NCBI GenBank assembly: GCA_016786615.1
Contig: JAEUVX010000002.1
Coordinates: forward strand, 496,001 to 560,000
Length of the DNA: 64,000 nucleotides
Reading direction: 5' to 3'
From: Flavipsychrobacter sp.
GTDB taxonomy: Bacteria; Bacteroidota; Bacteroidia; Chitinophagales; Chitinophagaceae
Shown: piece by piece, positions 7,230 through 16,629 of the stretch
Layout: each line of letters begins with the position of its first letter
Position numbering within the stretch: the first letter of the stretch is position 1
Notes under the pieces: model-generated
What the model was told of the DNA's origin: nothing
The model's database searches: none
What the model saw: the letters and a program-made list of their open reading frames with translations, nothing else
Position numbers and translations under genes: made by a program

Positions 7230-7784
7230 TTATTTCTTCTTTTTAGGCGTAAAAATAGCTAACATCCTGCGTCCCTCCATCTTCGGCATCGACTCTAATA
7301 AGCCAACTTCCGTCAATCTTTCAGCAAATTTTAACAAAAGCAACTCCCCTCTTTCCTGGAACATGATAGCACGCCCCTTGAACTGAACATAGCATTTCAC
7401 CTTATTACCTTCCTGCAGAAACTTCTCCGCATGTTTGGCTTTAAAGTCAAAGTCATGTTCATCCGTATTAGGTGTAAAGCGTATTTCTTTTACCTCAGAC
7501 TGTTTTGCTTTTGCCTTTTGTTCTTTGTCTTTTTTCTTCTTTTCGTACAAAAACTTCTTGTAATCAATCAGACGACAAACGGGTGGCACAGCATTCGGAG
7601 ATATTTCTACCAGATCCACTTCCTGCTCTTCTGCCAACCTCAATGCTTCGGCAAGCGGATATACTGCAGGCTCTATACCTTCGCCTATCAGGCGCACTTC
7701 GTGTGCGGTTATTTCACGGTTTAAACGATGTTCGTTTTGCGGTACTCTCGGTTTAAAATATGGTCCTTTACTTCTTCTTTGCAT
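7230..7784 (-). CDS. infC: Translation initiation factor IF-3
   Basis: A 184-residue protein that binds the 30S subunit, keeps subunits apart and checks the start codon and initiator tRNA. The N-terminal domain (about 12-80, with NREITAHEVRLIGEG and VCRLIDYKK) and the C-terminal domain (about 95-180, with KEIRFTPNTDEHDF and FKGRAIMFQERG) are joined by a lysine-rich linker. The start is ATG at 7784. A -7 element TATTTTTG (7815-7808, minus) lies just upstream, so infC may have its own promoter besides readthrough from thrS 85 bases away. rpmI and rplT, normally next in this operon, do not follow. Confidence 0.96.
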   Translation of the reverse strand: MQRRSKGPYFKPRVPQNEHRLNREITAHEVRLIGEGIEPAVYPLAEALRLAEEQEVDLVEISPNAVPPVCRLIDYKKFLYEKKKKDKEQKAKAKQSEVKEIRFTPNTDEHDFDFKAKHAEKFLQEGNKVKCYVQFKGRAIMFQERGELLLLKFAERLTEVGLLESMPKMEGRRMLAIFTPKKKK

Positions 7785-7807
7785 TAATGATTATTAATAA
7801 ATGATGG

Positions 7808-7815
7808 CAAAAATA
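7808..7815 (-). promoter_or_regulatory. -7 element upstream of infC
   Basis: TATTTTTG on the minus strand, 23 bases before the infC ATG, in the gap after thrS. No -33 TTG is seen at the expected spacing. Confidence 0.45.
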
Positions 7816-7869
7816 GTGTATTTACTATATAAATGTATATGCAGCACTATATTATAAATACATTACACA

Positions 7870-9813
7870 CTACTTCTTACCGCTTATTTGTTCTTTTACT
7901 GTGTTTGTAATATCTGCTATAAACTCTTCCAGTGTCATTGTCCCCTTATCACCTTCTCCATGTTTGCGTACGGCTACCCTGCCTTCATTCATCTCTTTTT
8001 CACCAACAACAAGCATATAAGGCACTTTCATCAGCTCTGTATCACGTATTTTCTTACCTATTTTCTCATTTCTGTCATCTATTTCTGCACGAATACCAAC
8101 ATCCTTCAATGCTCTTGCCACGCTCTCTGCATATTCGCCAAACTTATCGCTGATTGGTAATACTTTCAACTGTACCGGGGCTAACCATAATGGCAGGTTA
8201 CCACCACAGTGTTCCAACAAAACTGCTATAAAACGCTCCATAGAGCCAAACGGTGCACGATGTATCATTACCGGGCGTTTGCGGCTATTATCGCTGTCTA
8301 CATATTCCAGTTCAAAGCGTTCAGGCAGGTTGTAATCTACCTGTATAGTACCTAACTGCCAGCTACGCCCCAGTGCATCCTTCACCATAAAGTCGAGCTT
8401 AGGGCCATAGAATGCGGCCTCGCCATATTCTACTACCGTTTTCAAGCCCTTCTCTGCGGCAGCCTGTATGATGGCCTGCTCTGCAATATGCCAGTTTTCT
8501 TCGCTGCCAATGTATTTGCTGCGATCTTCTTTATCGCGCAATGATACCTGTGCTGTAAAGTTTTCGAAATCAAGGGATGTAAATACATACATCACCAGGT
8601 CTATTACTTTCTTAAACTCTTCCAATACCTGGTCCGGGCGGCAGAAAAGATGTGCATCGTCCTGAGTAAAGCCACGTACACGTGTCAGGCCATGCAATTC
8701 GCCCGACTGCTCGTAACGGTATACAGTACCAAACTCTGCAAGGCGGAGCGGCAGATCTTTGTACGAACGTGGAGATGTTTTGTATATCTCACAGTGGTGC
8801 GGACAGTTCATCGGCTTCAGCATAAACTCTTCACCCTCTTGTGGTGTAGTTATAGGGCGGAAGCTATCCTTACCATATTTTTCCCAGTGACCTGATGTTA
8901 CATACAATTGCTTGCTACCAATATGTGGCGTAATAACCGGCAAATAACCCGTATCTAACTGTGCTTTTTGCAAGAATTGTTGCAGACGTTCGCGCAACAT
9001 AGCACCTTTCGGCAACCACAAAGGCAAACCACTACCCACTTTCTCAGAGAACGCAAACAGTTCCAGTTCCTTGCCCAATTTTCGGTGGTCGCGCTTTTTA
9101 GCTTCTTCCAGCAATGCAAGGTGCTCGTCAAGCTCCTTCTGCGCAGGGAATGTTACACCATAAATACGGGTAAGCATTTTGTTCTTTTCATTTCCCCTCC
9201 AGTATGCGCCGGCAATGTTCATCAGCTTGACAGCTTTGATGAAACCGGTATGAGGAATGTGTGGCCCACGACACAAATCGGTGAACCCGCCTTGTGTATA
9301 GAATGTAATCTGGCCGTCTTCCAAACCTTCAATCAGCTCCAGCTTGTACGGGTCTTGCTTTTCAGTAAAATATGTTACCGCATCATTCTTGCCAACATCT
9401 TTGCGTACATACACACTGTTTGTTTTGGCAAGCTCGCGCATTTTGTCTTCAATCTTTTTAAGCTCTTCTTCTTTCAATACACGGTCGCCTAAATCTATAT
9501 CGTAATAAAAACCGCTATCGATTGACGGCCCGATACCCAACTTTACACCCGGATATAATGCCTCCAACGCTTCCGCCATCAAGTGTGCAGACGAATGCCA
9601 GAATGTTGATTTACCATTTTTATCGTCCCACGTCAGCAGTTTTAAAGAAGCATCACTGTTAATAGGTCGTGTGGCATCCCAAACCTCACCATTCACCTCG
9701 GCCGCTAACACCTTACGTGCCAACCCCTCGCTTATAGACTTGGCCACATCCATGGCTGATATACCCGCTTCATACTCCCTTACTGCTCCGTCGGGCAATG
9801 TAATATGTATCAT
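7870..9813 (-). CDS. thrS: Threonyl-tRNA synthetase
   Basis: A 647-residue class II aminoacyl-tRNA synthetase that charges tRNA-Thr. Domain order: TGS (1-62), the HxxxH editing domain (about 65-225, with [11 protein letters not shown]), the catalytic core (about 245-535, with [10 protein letters not shown] holding a zinc ligand, the motif 2 region [22 protein letters not shown] and motif 3 [10 protein letters not shown]), and the anticodon-binding domain (about 540-640). It lies upstream of infC on the same strand, as in the classic thrS-infC order. A -7 element TACATTTG (9852-9845) is 31 bases before the ATG. No T-box leader is visible. Confidence 0.97.
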   Translation of the reverse strand: MIHITLPDGAVREYEAGISAMDVAKSISEGLARKVLAAEVNGEVWDATRPINSDASLKLLTWDDKNGKSTFWHSSAHLMAEALEALYPGVKLGIGPSIDSGFYYDIDLGDRVLKEEELKKIEDKMRELAKTNSVYVRKDVGKNDAVTYFTEKQDPYKLELIEGLEDGQITFYTQGGFTDLCRGPHIPHTGFIKAVKLMNIAGAYWRGNEKNKMLTRIYGVTFPAQKELDEHLALLEEAKKRDHRKLGKELELFAFSEKVGSGLPLWLPKGAMLRERLQQFLQKAQLDTGYLPVITPHIGSKQLYVTSGHWEKYGKDSFRPITTPQEGEEFMLKPMNCPHHCEIYKTSPRSYKDLPLRLAEFGTVYRYEQSGELHGLTRVRGFTQDDAHLFCRPDQVLEEFKKVIDLVMYVFTSLDFENFTAQVSLRDKEDRSKYIGSEENWHIAEQAIIQAAAEKGLKTVVEYGEAAFYGPKLDFMVKDALGRSWQLGTIQVDYNLPERFELEYVDSDNSRKRPVMIHRAPFGSMERFIAVLLEHCGGNLPLWLAPVQLKVLPISDKFGEYAESVARALKDVGIRAEIDDRNEKIGKKIRDTELMKVPYMLVVGEKEMNEGRVAVRKHGEGDKGTMTLEEFIADITNTVKEQISGKK

Positions 9814-9844
9814 AAACTATTGAGAAATCGTTATTAATTGGTTG

Positions 9845-9852
9845 CAAATGTA
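9845..9852 (-). promoter_or_regulatory. -7 element upstream of thrS
   Basis: TACATTTG on the minus strand, 31 bases before the thrS ATG. No -33 TTG is found at 19-21 bases. Confidence 0.5.
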
Positions 9853-9872
9853 CGAATTGCCTTCGTGGATAT

Positions 9873-9903
9873 AAAAAACCCACCGATACGCACCGGTGGG
9901 TTT
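9873..9903 (-). terminator. Intrinsic terminator after the lipoprotein gene at 9921
   Basis: CCCACCG (9879-9885) pairs with CGGTGGG (9894-9900) and is extended by A/T pairs. The A-run at 9873-9878 gives a T-run on the minus strand. Confidence 0.85.
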
Positions 9904-9920
9904 AAAAACAGTATTATATA

Positions 9921-10418
9921 TTACTTCTTTTTAAACTTCACCGAGTATTTAACCGTTATGGTATCGCCAGTGCCTGATTTAATCTTTTTAGGGAATGCAA
10001 AAACGAATTGATCATCACGAAAATCGACAAGATCACCTGTAGCATCCTGACCTAACAATGCATACAATCCGTACATATACATACGGGTATCATTTTCTGT
10101 TATTCCCCATGTAAATTCGATATCATTAGACTCACTTACGTTGCATTTATCAGGCCCTGTAATGTGCGAACCATCAAAATTTGCACGGAATTTCAGATAA
10201 TCATCTTTTACACAGTCCGGTTTTTTATACTCAGGATCTGAACCCCAGGCACCGAACATTAAAGAGTCAGCCCCTGCAGTTGTAAGATATGTAATAGTTG
10301 CTGTATCTACCCTCCACTCGCTTTCGCGGAGTTTTTCCTGTTTAGACAATGGTACTTCTACCTTGCTGCATGAGGCAATAAAAAACAATGAGGATAAAAT
10401 CAGTAAACAATATTTCAT
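9921..10418 (-). CDS. Small lipoprotein, possibly lipocalin-like
   Basis: A 165-residue protein with a lipoprotein signal peptide (lipobox IASC, Cys17). The mature part begins with an LRESEWRVDTATI segment resembling the first strand of lipocalin-like Bacteroidota lipoproteins, and ends in TITVKYSVKFKKK. No enzyme motif is seen. A -7 element TACTTTTG (10475-10468) lies 50 bases upstream, and a strong terminator follows, so it is probably transcribed alone. The lipocalin assignment is tentative. Confidence 0.7.
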   Translation of the reverse strand: MKYCLLILSSLFFIASCSKVEVPLSKQEKLRESEWRVDTATITYLTTAGADSLMFGAWGSDPEYKKPDCVKDDYLKFRANFDGSHITGPDKCNVSESNDIEFTWGITENDTRMYMYGLYALLGQDATGDLVDFRDDQFVFAFPKKIKSGTGDTITVKYSVKFKKK

Positions 10419-10467
10419 AATATACTTCTAAATTATGCTCCTAAAACTAAACAATATATTGATGTTG

Positions 10468-10475
10468 CAAAAGTA
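10468..10475 (-). promoter_or_regulatory. -7 element of the lipoprotein gene
   Basis: TACTTTTG on the minus strand, 50 bases before the ATG at 10418; it lies between the stop codon of the LolA-like gene and the lipoprotein gene. No -33 box is clear. Confidence 0.42.
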
Positions 10476-10487
10476 TTTGTACCTAAA

Positions 10488-11201
10488 TTATTTCTTCTTT
10501 TCTACAAATACATTGTCGGCAACGCCTTTATTAACTATATAATCCAAATAATCTATCTGAATTTTGCCTTTTTTTGTCTTTGTCTTATCGGGTTTAGAAA
10601 TTGCCTCAGCGGTACCGGTTTCATAATCCATTGTTACCCCTTTGGGCAACTTAAAGTCTTTTACATCAAGATAGAAAATCACTTTGTCGGGAAGCCCGTT
10701 TTTTTCAAACCTGCCAAACTGAAGTTCCATCTTTACGGTACCATTATCTTTGGTTGTGGTTTCGGTCTTTAGTGCCAGCAAGCGCTTTTCATCTACCCAT
10801 ATTTTAGACAGGATTATATCCGACTCTGTTTCGGGAACTACTTTCAGTACTCTGACAATCTTTCCATCAACATTATCAGTACCGGCATCTATTACAGTAG
10901 CCCCTGCCTGTGGCATCAGATTGTTAACTGTCATATTTATACTATTCTTCGGCAATATTGAAATGCCACCATTTCTTTCCAGTTTCATTTTATCAGGTGC
11001 TTTGAAGTATAGTTTACCCTTCAACCGCGGAACTTTCATAAATGAAACATCAATTTTCATATCCACAGTAGCAACATAGTCTTTTACAAGATCTATTTTG
11101 GTACGCAGTTTCAGAAACAAATGTTCTGCACTCAATTGCTGTGCATCAGCAATAAATGAACCTGACAATAAAATAATCAATACACTTAAAAACCTTCTCA
11201 T
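10488..11201 (-). CDS. LolA-like outer-membrane lipoprotein-sorting protein
   Basis: A 237-residue periplasmic protein with a signal peptide ending near ADAQ (residue 21). The order of features fits the LolA/LolB half-barrel: a helix after the signal, MKVPRLKGKLYFKAPDKMKLE (a strand-turn region giving the concave hydrophobic face), and an IWVDEKRLLALKTETTT strand pair. Its ATG overlaps the stop of the ABC permease by 4 bases (ATGA), so it is translationally coupled to an ABC-2 exporter. That suggests the three genes move or handle a lipidic substrate together, which is an inference. The substrate is unknown. Confidence 0.66.
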   Translation of the reverse strand: MRRFLSVLIILLSGSFIADAQQLSAEHLFLKLRTKIDLVKDYVATVDMKIDVSFMKVPRLKGKLYFKAPDKMKLERNGGISILPKNSINMTVNNLMPQAGATVIDAGTDNVDGKIVRVLKVVPETESDIILSKIWVDEKRLLALKTETTTKDNGTVKMELQFGRFEKNGLPDKVIFYLDVKDFKLPKGVTMDYETGTAEAISKPDKTKTKKGKIQIDYLDYIVNKGVADNVFVEKKK

Positions 11202-12028
11202 GACTGTATATCCTTTTTATTAAACCAAACAACCGTTGCGCCAACAAACAAGATGGTGTACACAGCTAATACAACTGCAGAGTTGGCGATTGCACGATAA
11301 GGTACAGGGTCATCAAAAAAACCTTTCCATCCTATCATATGTGTTGTAAATAAGTATTGCCTGATTACAGAGAATACCGGCAGGTCGAGTGTGCTGAATA
11401 TCATCAGCACAACGATAATACCCATAGTACCCATTATGGGCCCAATAGCATTATCTGCAAAGGCCGACAGCAGTAAAGAAAGCGATGCAACTGTTGTCAT
11501 AGCCAATGCTGCAAAGCCGAATGCAGCCATATAGCGCCACATGATATCATCTTTAAGGATAATTACAACAGTATCACTTTTCAGGTTGACCATATCGCCT
11601 GTCCCGAAAACAATCACTGACATAACAAGCGCTATTACTGCTAACCACGTAATGAGCAATAACGCATAGCATACTGACGCTGTAAACTTTACTAACACTA
11701 CTTTAGTTCTCGACACCGGCTTTGTAAGCAGTAAACGTAGTGTACCCATGCCTGCCTCACCTGCAAGTACATCACCCGCTACCAAAGCCACCAGTAAAGG
11801 TATCTGTACCAATAGTGATTGTAAGATGATATATGTTACGAGGTAGCCATTGAGTATTTTACCCTGAATCTCAAATTGCTCTGTGACACCCATCAGTGCG
11901 AATGAAATAAAGTTCTTCCCATCTGCAAGTAACGCCAACTGGATGACCATTGCAAAGGCAGTAATGATACCGAAACTGATGTAGGTACGTGGCCGCCTGA
12001 ATATTTTATATAGTTCCAGCTTCAGCAT
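11198..12028 (-). CDS. ABC-2 type transporter permease
   Basis: A 276-residue membrane protein with six predicted transmembrane helices and the LAGEAGMGTLRLLLTKPVSRTKVVLVKF-region signature (about residues 88-115) typical of ABC-2 permeases such as GldF/NosY relatives. It overlaps the ATPase gene by 23 bases on the upstream side and the LolA-like gene by 4 bases downstream, so the three form one tight operon. It is probably a half-transporter that dimerises around the ATPase pair. Substrate not identifiable. Confidence 0.85.
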   Translation of the reverse strand: MLKLELYKIFRRPRTYISFGIITAFAMVIQLALLADGKNFISFALMGVTEQFEIQGKILNGYLVTYIILQSLLVQIPLLVALVAGDVLAGEAGMGTLRLLLTKPVSRTKVVLVKFTASVCYALLLITWLAVIALVMSVIVFGTGDMVNLKSDTVVIILKDDIMWRYMAAFGFAALAMTTVASLSLLLSAFADNAIGPIMGTMGIIVVLMIFSTLDLPVFSVIRQYLFTTHMIGWKGFFDDPVPYRAIANSAVVLAVYTILFVGATVVWFNKKDIQS

Positions 12029-12944
12029 ACGGCGAATTTGTGAGTGATAAAAAATAGGTCTCCAATGAATGGCTTGATTTTATTTCCATTACCTGTACCC
12101 CTTGCTCAACCAGCCATTTATTTAAATCGGGCATACCGGCAGGGTTCATTTTAAATGTCGCTTTATCAGCATTGGCAGACACCAGATAATCTACCCATTT
12201 GCTGCCTGTGAATCGGGATGGCAACTGTTCATCCTGCACATACACTACCTCCATAAGTGTTTCATCAGGCGATAACAGGCTTTTTACATCACCTTCTATA
12301 ATTTTTTTACCCCTGTGTATTATTATCATACTTGTTGCTATCTGCTCTACCTCGTGCAGCAAGTGTGATGATATCAGAATAGTTTTCCCTAAATCTTTGC
12401 TCAGACGCTGTATCAGCAGCCTCATTTCGTATATACCTTGCGGGTCCAATCCATTGGTCGGCTCATCAAGTATCAGCATATCAGGATTATGTACTAATGC
12501 TATTGCAATGCCCAGGCGCTGCTTCATGCCCTGAGAGTATGCTTTGACTTTATCTTGTTCCCTGCCTCTCAAACCAACAATATCCAACACTTCATGTAAT
12601 CTGCCTGTCGTTACCTCTACCCCACTGATACCAGCAAACATTTTCAGGTTATCCCAGCCTGATAAATACCTGTACAAATCAGGGCGTTCTATAATAGCGC
12701 CTACATGCTTTAGCAAATGCCTGCTGTTATTATTAAACCTTGTTCCTTTAATCTGCACCTGCCCGCTATCCGGATATATCAGACCAAGCAACATACGCAT
12801 TGTGGTACTTTTGCCTGCTCCATTTTGTCCTAAAAAGCCATAGACATCGCCTGTATGTACTGCAAAAGACAAATCATCTACGGCCTTAAACCTAGCGAAT
12901 GATTTTGTGAGGTTTTTAGCCTCGATAATTATTTCCCTTGCCAT
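12006..12944 (-). CDS. ABC transporter ATP-binding protein
   Basis: A 312-residue ATPase when started at the ATG at 12944. A GTG six codons upstream at 12962 is possible but less likely, because the family begins at AREIIIEAKNLTK. Motifs: Walker A GQNGAGKST (39-47), the signature YSQGMKQRLGIA, Walker B LILDEPTNGLD and a switch His in ISSHLLHEVEQ. The C-terminal 80 residues form an extra domain of the kind seen in ABC-2 exporter ATPases. First gene of the operon with the permease and the LolA-like protein. Confidence 0.9.
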   Translation of the reverse strand: MAREIIIEAKNLTKSFARFKAVDDLSFAVHTGDVYGFLGQNGAGKSTTMRMLLGLIYPDSGQVQIKGTRFNNNSRHLLKHVGAIIERPDLYRYLSGWDNLKMFAGISGVEVTTGRLHEVLDIVGLRGREQDKVKAYSQGMKQRLGIAIALVHNPDMLILDEPTNGLDPQGIYEMRLLIQRLSKDLGKTILISSHLLHEVEQIATSMIIIHRGKKIIEGDVKSLLSPDETLMEVVYVQDEQLPSRFTGSKWVDYLVSANADKATFKMNPAGMPDLNKWLVEQGVQVMEIKSSHSLETYFLSLTNSPYAEAGTI

Positions 12945-13040
12945 TGTATAGCAATTTAACACAGTAATTTAACTATAGTTTGATTAAACAAGGAAAAAGT
13001 AAAAACAGTTGTATTTTCATCTAATATTAGTTTACAGCAC

Positions 13041-13059
13041 CGTTAAAGTGGCGTTAAAG
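13041..13059. promoter_or_regulatory. Tandem CGTTAAAG direct repeat upstream of the sensor kinase
   Basis: CGTTAAAG occurs at 13041-13048 and again at 13052-13059, an 11-base period. This is the geometry used by OmpR-family response regulators that bind as head-to-tail dimers. It lies about 45-65 bases before the predicted kinase transcription start, in the 165-base gap between divergent genes. Confidence 0.4.
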
Positions 13060-13094
13060 GGCTAAAACACACCTTTTTAACCAACATGCAAACC

Positions 13095-13102
13095 TAATTT
13101 TG
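13095..13102 (+). promoter_or_regulatory. -7 element of the sensor kinase gene, giving a very short leader
   Basis: TAATTTTG ends 7 bases before the ATG at 13110. Transcription would start about 3-4 bases before the start codon. Confidence 0.55.
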
Positions 13103-13109
13103 CACAAAG

Positions 13110-14384
13110 ATGAAGAAAGTATTTCCGCTGATAGTATTTCTTATTACCCTTTCGGTATTAGGTATCATATTCATACAGATATCGTGGATAAGTGATGCTA
13201 TTAAACTGCGACAGAACCAACGAAAACAAGACATAGAATATGCGCTGAACCAGATAAAAGAAATGGCATGGCGCAGTTACCTCATAAAATCAGGCAACAT
13301 CGGCTATCTGGATGAAGAGTCTAAAATGTATTATCTGCAGGACTTCACCGTTCAGATGCTCAGTAACGATGAGATGAAGATGATTATCGACACATCATTA
13401 CGCAAATACAATATCAAAGAGCGCTATGAATACGGTATCACTAATATTTTTCAGGTTCCGGTAAAAAGCTCTGCCAGTTTTCATACCGATGACATCAGCA
13501 ACAGCAACTCTGTATCGCTGACACCAGACCCTGACAGATCGAGGAATCCAGAGGTATTTCACCTTTATATAAATGAGGATAAGAATTACATCTTGAGAAA
13601 GATGGGATGGATGATTGCGGCATCCATCATTTTCACCTCCATCATTATTTCAGCCTTTGCATTGACTGTGAGAACACTATTCAATCAAAAGAAATTGTCA
13701 GAGATCAAATCAGATTTCATCAACAATATGACGCATGAGCTCAAAACACCACTGGCCACAATATCTCTTGCAATCGATGCCCTTACAAATGAAAAGGTAA
13801 TCCACGATTCGGATAAAGTAAGGTACTACAGCGGTATGATAAAAGATGAGAACAAACGAATGAATAAGCAGGTGGAAAAAATACTGCAAGCCGCCCGCAT
13901 CGAAAAACAAGACATAAAACTAAACCTGCAGCGATTAAACGCACATGATATTATCAACAAGGTTGCAGATAACTTAGCCTTACAAATACAAGAGAAAAAC
14001 GGAACATTATCCCTTACCCTGAACGCCGACAAACATGTTATTGAAGCTGATGAAGTACACTTCTCTAATATCATTTTCAACCTACTGGATAATGCTATAA
14101 AATATTCTAATGACAACCTTCATATTGATGTTTCCACATCTGTGGCAAACGGTATGCTAGCCATCAAAATAAAAGACAATGGTATTGGCATGAACAGGGA
14201 AACACAAGCACGTGTGTTTGAAAAATTTTACCGCGCTCACACAGGTAACATACACAATGTAAAAGGATTCGGATTAGGGCTGAGCTATGTTAAAGCTACT
14301 GTAGAAGCGCACCATGGCAAGGTTACAGTTGACAGCACTTTAGGAAAAGGCAGTACATTCATAGTAATGCTACCATTGGTATAG
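13110..14384 (+). CDS. Membrane sensor histidine kinase without adjacent response regulator
   Basis: A 424-residue kinase. Transmembrane helices at about 5-27 and 166-188 enclose a periplasmic sensing region of roughly 140 residues that I cannot assign. The HisKA box MTHELKTPLAT has phospho-acceptor His209. The HATPase domain shows NLLDNAIKYS (N box), DNGIGM (G1) and GFGLGLSYV (G2). There is no HAMP or PAS domain. Bacteroidota kinases of this build are usually followed by an OmpR-type regulator, but here a strong terminator follows at once. A tandem CGTTAAAG site upstream could be the target of its unseen partner. Confidence 0.92.
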   Translation: MKKVFPLIVFLITLSVLGIIFIQISWISDAIKLRQNQRKQDIEYALNQIKEMAWRSYLIKSGNIGYLDEESKMYYLQDFTVQMLSNDEMKMIIDTSLRKYNIKERYEYGITNIFQVPVKSSASFHTDDISNSNSVSLTPDPDRSRNPEVFHLYINEDKNYILRKMGWMIAASIIFTSIIISAFALTVRTLFNQKKLSEIKSDFINNMTHELKTPLATISLAIDALTNEKVIHDSDKVRYYSGMIKDENKRMNKQVEKILQAARIEKQDIKLNLQRLNAHDIINKVADNLALQIQEKNGTLSLTLNADKHVIEADEVHFSNIIFNLLDNAIKYSNDNLHIDVSTSVANGMLAIKIKDNGIGMNRETQARVFEKFYRAHTGNIHNVKGFGLGLSYVKATVEAHHGKVTVDSTLGKGSTFIVMLPLV

Positions 14385-14426
14385 AATTAAAATCAACATT
14401 ATCTTTTCTCCTTCTTCAGAGGGATT

Positions 14427-14472
14427 ATAAATAAAAGAAAGGTGCAGTTTCCTGCACCTTTCTTTTATTTAT
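14427..14472. terminator. Bidirectional terminator, 21-base-pair perfect stem
   Basis: Arms 14427-14447 and 14452-14472 pair perfectly around a TTTC loop, with A-rich left and T-rich right flanks. It separates the convergent sensor kinase and T9SS type B genes. Confidence 0.9.
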
Positions 14473-14485
14473 TTATTGTGTAAGA

Positions 14486-16528
14486 CTATCTTATAAGTGT
14501 TACGTTTCCTTGTTTCTTAAGCCTTTTACCGGAGTTACAGAAGCCATCTACATTCCATACATAAACACCCATCGGAGCGTAGTCGCCGTTTACTTTACCA
14601 TCCCATTCTTTAGTTGGGTCTGTTGTAGTAAATACTTCTTTGCCCCAACGATCATATATACTGAAGAATGAAAGTTTGATTATCTGACTATTAGCGAGAC
14701 CGAAACGGCTTTGCGAATTTCTGCCTTCCGGAGCAAATGCATTCGGAAGATTTACATCATTACAACCTACACTAACTACGACAGTATCTATAGCTACGCA
14801 ACCCGAAGTATCTTTTACCTGCAGGTAATAAGTATAATCGAATGGTGGTGTAGCTGTAGGATTAGTGATAGCATCGCTGCTCAAATACCTGTTTGGAGTC
14901 CAGTTATATGTGTAATTAACACCAATGCTTGTATTAGGTCCGCCTAATAATGTAGTAGCACCATCTGATAATGTACGATCCGGACCAGCATCAGATTTTA
15001 CTTTGCTAACGGCAACCCTGACAGCTGTATCTACTATACAACCAGACAAATAAGGCATCACTAAACGATAAGTAGTATTATACCTTGGCCATACCCTTAT
15101 TTCATCTGCAGTTGTGCTTGAAATATTATAATTAGGGCTCCATGTTTTATTGATAGCTGTTACAGACAATATTTTAAGAGATACCGTATCTCCCTGGCAT
15201 ATAGCAGTATCATTACTCAATATGATTGGAGGCGTAGGTAATACATAAATCAGTTTACACTGAGATTGCATATCAGGCAATCCTTCGTTTGTCATATAAT
15301 ACAGGTTGTATATGCCTGCTGTATCATATTTATAACGAGGAGGAACAAGCGTTGTTGATGATTGAATGCTTGCATTATTGCACTGTTGGAATTTGATTTT
15401 CACCAAAATGCTATCAGGCTCGTTAGTAGAGAAAAGGAAGATGTTATCCCTATCCCTGATAGCCCTTGACAAACCTGTAGGGCCTAACATATCACCGGGA
15501 ATACCTAAGTCATTGAATTTGAATGCAGTTGAATCACCGGTAATGTCAGTAGCATCCAAACGTATGAATTTACGGTTTGTTTTATTAGTAATAAAGAGGT
15601 GGAAACTGTCACAATCCCTGATAATTGATATACCGGTAGGGTTTCTTAAATTTTTCAGGAAGTTAGACAAATACGTACTGCTTAAAGTAGGGTTAGCTAA
15701 TGACGGCCCCATTGTCAAGCGTGTTAAATGATCTCCAAGTTCATTGGTAATGAAGAAGTGCCATATACCGTTATGTTTCATCACGGCAAAATCATTAGGG
15801 CTGGCAACATTAGTTACAGCACCAAGATCCGTAAGTGTTGGTGTGAGTGATAACAATGTATCAAATTCAATTTTCACCAAGCTGCTGCTAGCTTTATTGA
15901 AAGTGTAACCATACCATTTTGTAAGCTGGTCTGTATTATCAAAGTCTTTATAAATAAATAAACCTGTTGGTGAACTCAACGCATTGTCAAGATTGCCGAA
16001 ATTCACGATATTAGGTGTATTAGCCAATGTTTTACCAAAATCAAGACGTGCTAACGTAGAATTACCTGCATTATCGCCACCAACTACAAATACATGCCAA
16101 ACACCCTTTGTAGTATCTTTTACAATGTGTAAAGAAGATGGCTTTATTGGCAATACATTATCCATTTTGCCATAGTTGGTAACCCTCGGAACGTTATCAA
16201 GGCTATTGCCAAACTCCAATCTTACAAAAGAATTACCGGGGCCCCTGTTTATCACAAAACCATAGTAATTACTACCATCTTTCTCTATTTCAATAGCAGC
16301 CGCGCCATCCAAACCAAGGCCAGTACCCATGTTGGTTCCTACAGCATTATTGAATGCGTAGCCAGAGCAAAAACCCCAGAAGTGGGTTTGCGCGCCTGGA
16401 ACATTACTTTTTAATTGCACCCATTGACGTTCGCACACCGTATCGGGTGCGGTGAACAGCCCCTGAGCATATATTGAATTGATATGCGACACTATTAAAA
16501 GCGCAGTTAACAGTAGGTATTTTTTCAT
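14486..16528 (-). CDS. T9SS type B sorting-domain surface protein with propeller-like and PKD-like domains
   Basis: A 680-residue secreted protein. After a signal peptide (cleaved near IYAQ, residue 22) come six or so repeats of the type LVRLEFGNSLDNVPRVTNYG, about 55-60 residues each (roughly 75-385), which suggest a beta-propeller. Then follow Ig/PKD-like segments (about 390-590), one with the DAGPDRTLSDGATTLLGG pattern common before gliding-motility C-termini. The C-terminal domain has NAFAPEGRN, FSIYDRWGKEVF and WDGKVNG, the T9SS type B (CHU_C) signature. It would be exported by the T9SS and anchored to or released from the cell surface. Function otherwise unknown. Confidence 0.86.
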   Translation of the reverse strand: MKKYLLLTALLIVSHINSIYAQGLFTAPDTVCERQWVQLKSNVPGAQTHFWGFCSGYAFNNAVGTNMGTGLGLDGAAAIEIEKDGSNYYGFVINRGPGNSFVRLEFGNSLDNVPRVTNYGKMDNVLPIKPSSLHIVKDTTKGVWHVFVVGGDNAGNSTLARLDFGKTLANTPNIVNFGNLDNALSSPTGLFIYKDFDNTDQLTKWYGYTFNKASSSLVKIEFDTLLSLTPTLTDLGAVTNVASPNDFAVMKHNGIWHFFITNELGDHLTRLTMGPSLANPTLSSTYLSNFLKNLRNPTGISIIRDCDSFHLFITNKTNRKFIRLDATDITGDSTAFKFNDLGIPGDMLGPTGLSRAIRDRDNIFLFSTNEPDSILVKIKFQQCNNASIQSSTTLVPPRYKYDTAGIYNLYYMTNEGLPDMQSQCKLIYVLPTPPIILSNDTAICQGDTVSLKILSVTAINKTWSPNYNISSTTADEIRVWPRYNTTYRLVMPYLSGCIVDTAVRVAVSKVKSDAGPDRTLSDGATTLLGGPNTSIGVNYTYNWTPNRYLSSDAITNPTATPPFDYTYYLQVKDTSGCVAIDTVVVSVGCNDVNLPNAFAPEGRNSQSRFGLANSQIIKLSFFSIYDRWGKEVFTTTDPTKEWDGKVNGDYAPMGVYVWNVDGFCNSGKRLKKQGNVTLIR

Positions 16529-16629
16529 AATACTGAAAAGAATTTCACTTTCTATTGGGCTAATATAACAAATCGGGCAAAACTTTTATAGCAATGCTGT
16601 ATTTTTATTTCTTTAAACCAATATAAAAC

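Noticed and set aside
9814-9920. T-box or other riboswitch leader before thrS
   Set aside because: No T-box consensus or stem structure is visible in the short upstream region, and its hairpin belongs to the downstream end of the neighbouring lipoprotein gene.
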